The translations under genes were made by a program, and so were the position numbers. From Actinomycetota bacterium (lineage in GTDB: Bacteria; Actinomycetota; UBA4738; HRBIN12), in contig VAYF01000034.1 of assembly GCA_005883885.1 (NCBI GenBank), forward strand, positions 1 to 7,563: a stretch of 7,563 nucleotides of DNA, read 5' to 3'. Positions 5,904 to 7,563 of the stretch are shown piece after piece. The stretch's first letter is position 1. Each line of letters begins with the position of its first letter. The notes below the pieces were generated by a model. The model saw nothing but the letters and a program-made list of their open reading frames with translations. It ran no database searches and was not told the origin of the DNA.

Positions 5904-7211
5904 ATGGACACGGACGGGAAGCGCCTGCGACTCCTCTACCCAGATATCCACGGTCTCGAGCGGGGGAAGTATCTCTTCGGAGATTGGGCGTCGACGGGGA
6001 TGGCTGCGTTCTGTATCGGCGTCTATCCACTCACGCACGACAAGGAGATCCTCGCCATCCCACGGACCCAGTTCGACGTCGGTCTGCACGACGTTGAGGC
6101 GATGCTCGATCCCGAGTCGCTCCTACCGGGATGGGAGACGAACACCCTGGTGGGGATCGCGGACGTCGAGCTGCACGGCGAGCCGGCACCCTGGGACACA
6201 CGCAACGCCCTCCGCGAGGCGTGCCGGCCGTGGAAGGACATGGGGCTCGAGCCGCAAGTCGCGTTCGAGCTCGAGTTCTACTTGCTGGAGCCCGGCGAGG
6301 ACGGCGCATGGCAGCCGGTGTCGATCCCCGGGCACCGCGTCTACGGGACGGGGATGTCGGTGGACCCGTCGGGGACGATCGACGACGTCGTCAACGCTGC
6401 GCTCGCGTGCGGCTTCCCGGTCGAAAGCTGGTGCAGCGAGTACGACAACGCCGCCTACGAGGTCAACATCCGGTACGACGACGCGGTCCATGCGGCAGAT
6501 GAGGCCTTCCTGTTCAAGCTGCTCGTCCGCGAGATCTGCGAGCGGCACGGCAAGCTCGCAACGTTCCTCGGCAGGCCGCTCGGTGACCGCGGCGGCAGCG
6601 GGCTCCACATCAACTTCTCGTTCCGTCGAAGCGACGGGTCGAACGCCTTCCACGATCCGAACGATCCCGAGGGGATCTCCGATCTGACTCGGCGATGCAT
6701 CGCGGGGCTCCTGTTCCACCACGAAGGCATGGCCGCGCTCCTCGCTCCCCATGTGAACGCGTACAAGCGTCTCCAGCCCGACATGCTGAACGGCTACTGG
6801 GCGAACTGGGGCCATGACGACCGATCGGTCACGGTGCGCGTACCCCCGGCACGCGGCGCGGGCACCCGGCTCGAGCAAAGGACGTCGGACGCGGCCGCGA
6901 ACCCGTACCTCGCGGCAGCGGCGGTCCTTCACGCGGCCCGGTTGGGCGTTCAGAACGAGCTGGAGCTCCCGCCGCCCCAGGAACCCGGGGCCCCGCCCAA
7001 CACGGACGTGCGGATCCCGCCCAACCTGGACGCGGCGCTCGACGCGCTCGGGAAGGACGACGACCTGGTCGAGGCCTTGGGCCGCGAGCTCGTCGAAGCG
7101 TTCACGATCCTCAAACGCGCCGAGTGGGAGCGCTACCTCGCCTCGGGCGCCGACCCAGCGACCACGGACGTGACGCCGTGGGAGCTCAGCTACTACCTGC
7201 CGTTCCATTGA
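5904..7211 (+). CDS. Glutamine-synthetase-like gamma-glutamyl ligase
   Basis: A 435-residue member of the glutamine synthetase catalytic family. The short N-terminal block DIHGLERGK (14-22) corresponds to the usual DxNGxxRGK. ATP/metal-site residues are recognisable: E122 and E124 (FELEF), E179 and E186 (EYDNAAYE), H235 (GSGLHINFS), E324 (LEQRTSDA); NAYKRL (285-290) and DDRSVTVRVP (305-314) hold the glutamate/phosphate arginines. Departures from true GlnA: no DGSS loop for ammonium, the usual GPGQ is DNAA, the second His of HxH is Asn (N237), and the adenylylation-site segment is absent. These features and the C-terminal WELSYYLPFH resemble the amine-ligating branch (PuuA, anilide and alkylamine gamma-glutamyl synthetases). 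The likely reaction is ATP-dependent joining of glutamate to an amine. The ATG at 5904 has AAGGAG six bases upstream. It is divergent from the P450 operon and overlaps the next gene tail-to-tail. Confidence 0.88.
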   Translation: MDTDGKRLRLLYPDIHGLERGKYLFGDWASTGMAAFCIGVYPLTHDKEILAIPRTQFDVGLHDVEAMLDPESLLPGWETNTLVGIADVELHGEPAPWDTRNALREACRPWKDMGLEPQVAFELEFYLLEPGEDGAWQPVSIPGHRVYGTGMSVDPSGTIDDVVNAALACGFPVESWCSEYDNAAYEVNIRYDDAVHAADEAFLFKLLVREICERHGKLATFLGRPLGDRGGSGLHINFSFRRSDGSNAFHDPNDPEGISDLTRRCIAGLLFHHEGMAALLAPHVNAYKRLQPDMLNGYWANWGHDDRSVTVRVPPARGAGTRLEQRTSDAAANPYLAAAAVLHAARLGVQNELELPPPQEPGAPPNTDVRIPPNLDAALDALGKDDDLVEALGRELVEAFTILKRAEWERYLASGADPATTDVTPWELSYYLPFH

Positions 7212-7563
7212 GCGGCGGCCCGGGTCCGCCCGCGCGATGCTTGCCGGCCTCCCAATGATCCCGGTACGCGCGCGATGCCAGCTCGAGCGGGATCTCCTCG
7301 AGCGCGGTCGCCATCGTGTCGTTCCAGCGGTTCAGGAAGCCGAAGAGGCCCACGACCGCGAGCATCTCGACGATCTGACCGTCGTCCCAATGACGACGTA
7401 ACGCTGCGAAGTGTTCGGGGGTGACCTCGTTCGGAACGAGCGCGGCATCCCGTGCGAACCGAAGCGCCACGCGCTCACCTTCGTCGTACATCGGTGATCG
7501 TTCGAAGTCCCAGATGGCCGCGATCTTCTGCTCGGGAACGTCGCGCATCCGCGCGTCGACCGC
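7186..7563 (-). CDS. Carboxymuconolactone decarboxylase / AhpD-like family protein, C-terminal part (cut by window edge)
   Basis: 125 codons open to the right edge, so the N-terminus lies outside. The visible part reads KIAAIWDFERSPMYDEGERVALRFA, then EIVEML-like IVEMLAVVGLFGFLNRWNDTMATALEE, the usual helical C-terminal half of carboxymuconolactone decarboxylase family proteins (PF02627), which include AhpD-type peroxidase-related proteins. The CxxC...H redox centre of the AhpD type would lie upstream and is not visible, so enzymatic and redox roles cannot be told apart. An internal ATG at 7548 is in frame, but the open frame and the homologous pattern continue upstream (AVDARMRDV), so it is probably not the start. 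The last 26 bases overlap the 3' end of the GS-like gene on the opposite strand. The tail after about RDHWEAGKHRAG looks unstructured. Confidence 0.82.
   Translation of the reverse strand, partial: AVDARMRDVPEQKIAAIWDFERSPMYDEGERVALRFARDAALVPNEVTPEHFAALRRHWDDGQIVEMLAVVGLFGFLNRWNDTMATALEEIPLELASRAYRDHWEAGKHRAGGPGPPLNGTAGSS

Noticed and set aside
6123..7208. 361-codon minus-strand open frame
   Set aside because: It is antisense to the GS-like gene, which has all main family blocks; the shadow product is Arg/Val-rich without motif.
7212..7240. GC-rich possible stem after the GS-like stop as a terminator
   Set aside because: The arms are only about five bases with a large loop and no U-tract, and the bases code for the end of the convergent gene.
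1..7563. CRISPR arrays, tRNA or rRNA genes, transposases, attachment sites, replication origins
   Set aside because: Reading both strands I saw no spaced direct repeats, no tRNA-like cloverleaf, no rRNA core sequence and no transposase or integrase motif.

Overview
The window is GC-rich DNA with tightly packed genes, frequent GTG starts, GGAGG-type ribosome binding sites and long spurious open frames opposite real genes. Together with the gene content (a class I bacterial P450, a secreted phospholipase C/phosphoesterase, an EXORDIUM-like secreted protein, a carboxymuconolactone decarboxylase family protein), this points to a high-GC soil bacterium, most likely a member of the Actinomycetota. 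No rRNA or other phylogenetic marker is present, so this assignment is tentative.

Left part (1-1563, minus strand): two exported proteins in the same direction. The distal one (373 to beyond the left edge) is the N-terminus of a phosphoesterase/phospholipase C family enzyme. The proximal one (1432-443) is a cysteine-rich secreted protein that remotely resembles plant EXORDIUM/Phi-1 proteins. Its 131-bp upstream region holds a CRP-type dyad, a strong hairpin, and a second hairpin that contains the ribosome binding site.

Middle part (1564-5813, minus strand): a compact four-gene operon reading P450, then a stand-alone MetE-type zinc methyltransferase-like protein, then a PLP-dependent group II decarboxylase, then a MarR regulator. 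The junctions are a 4-base overlap, a 25-base gap and a 4-base overlap, so the four are almost certainly co-transcribed and partly translationally coupled.

Right part (5814-7563): a 90-bp divergent control region with two nested inverted repeats separates the operon from a plus-strand glutamine-synthetase-like gamma-glutamyl ligase (5904-7211). That gene overlaps tail-to-tail with a carboxymuconolactone decarboxylase/AhpD family gene cut by the right edge.

Working model (inference): the decarboxylase makes or consumes an amine, the GS-like ligase attaches glutamate to an amine, and the P450 and MetE-like protein perform oxidation and methyl (or related thiol) transfer on the same compound class. 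The MarR protein could be the local sensor acting on the divergent region. The substrate cannot be read from the sequence, and I do not recognise this combination as a named pathway.
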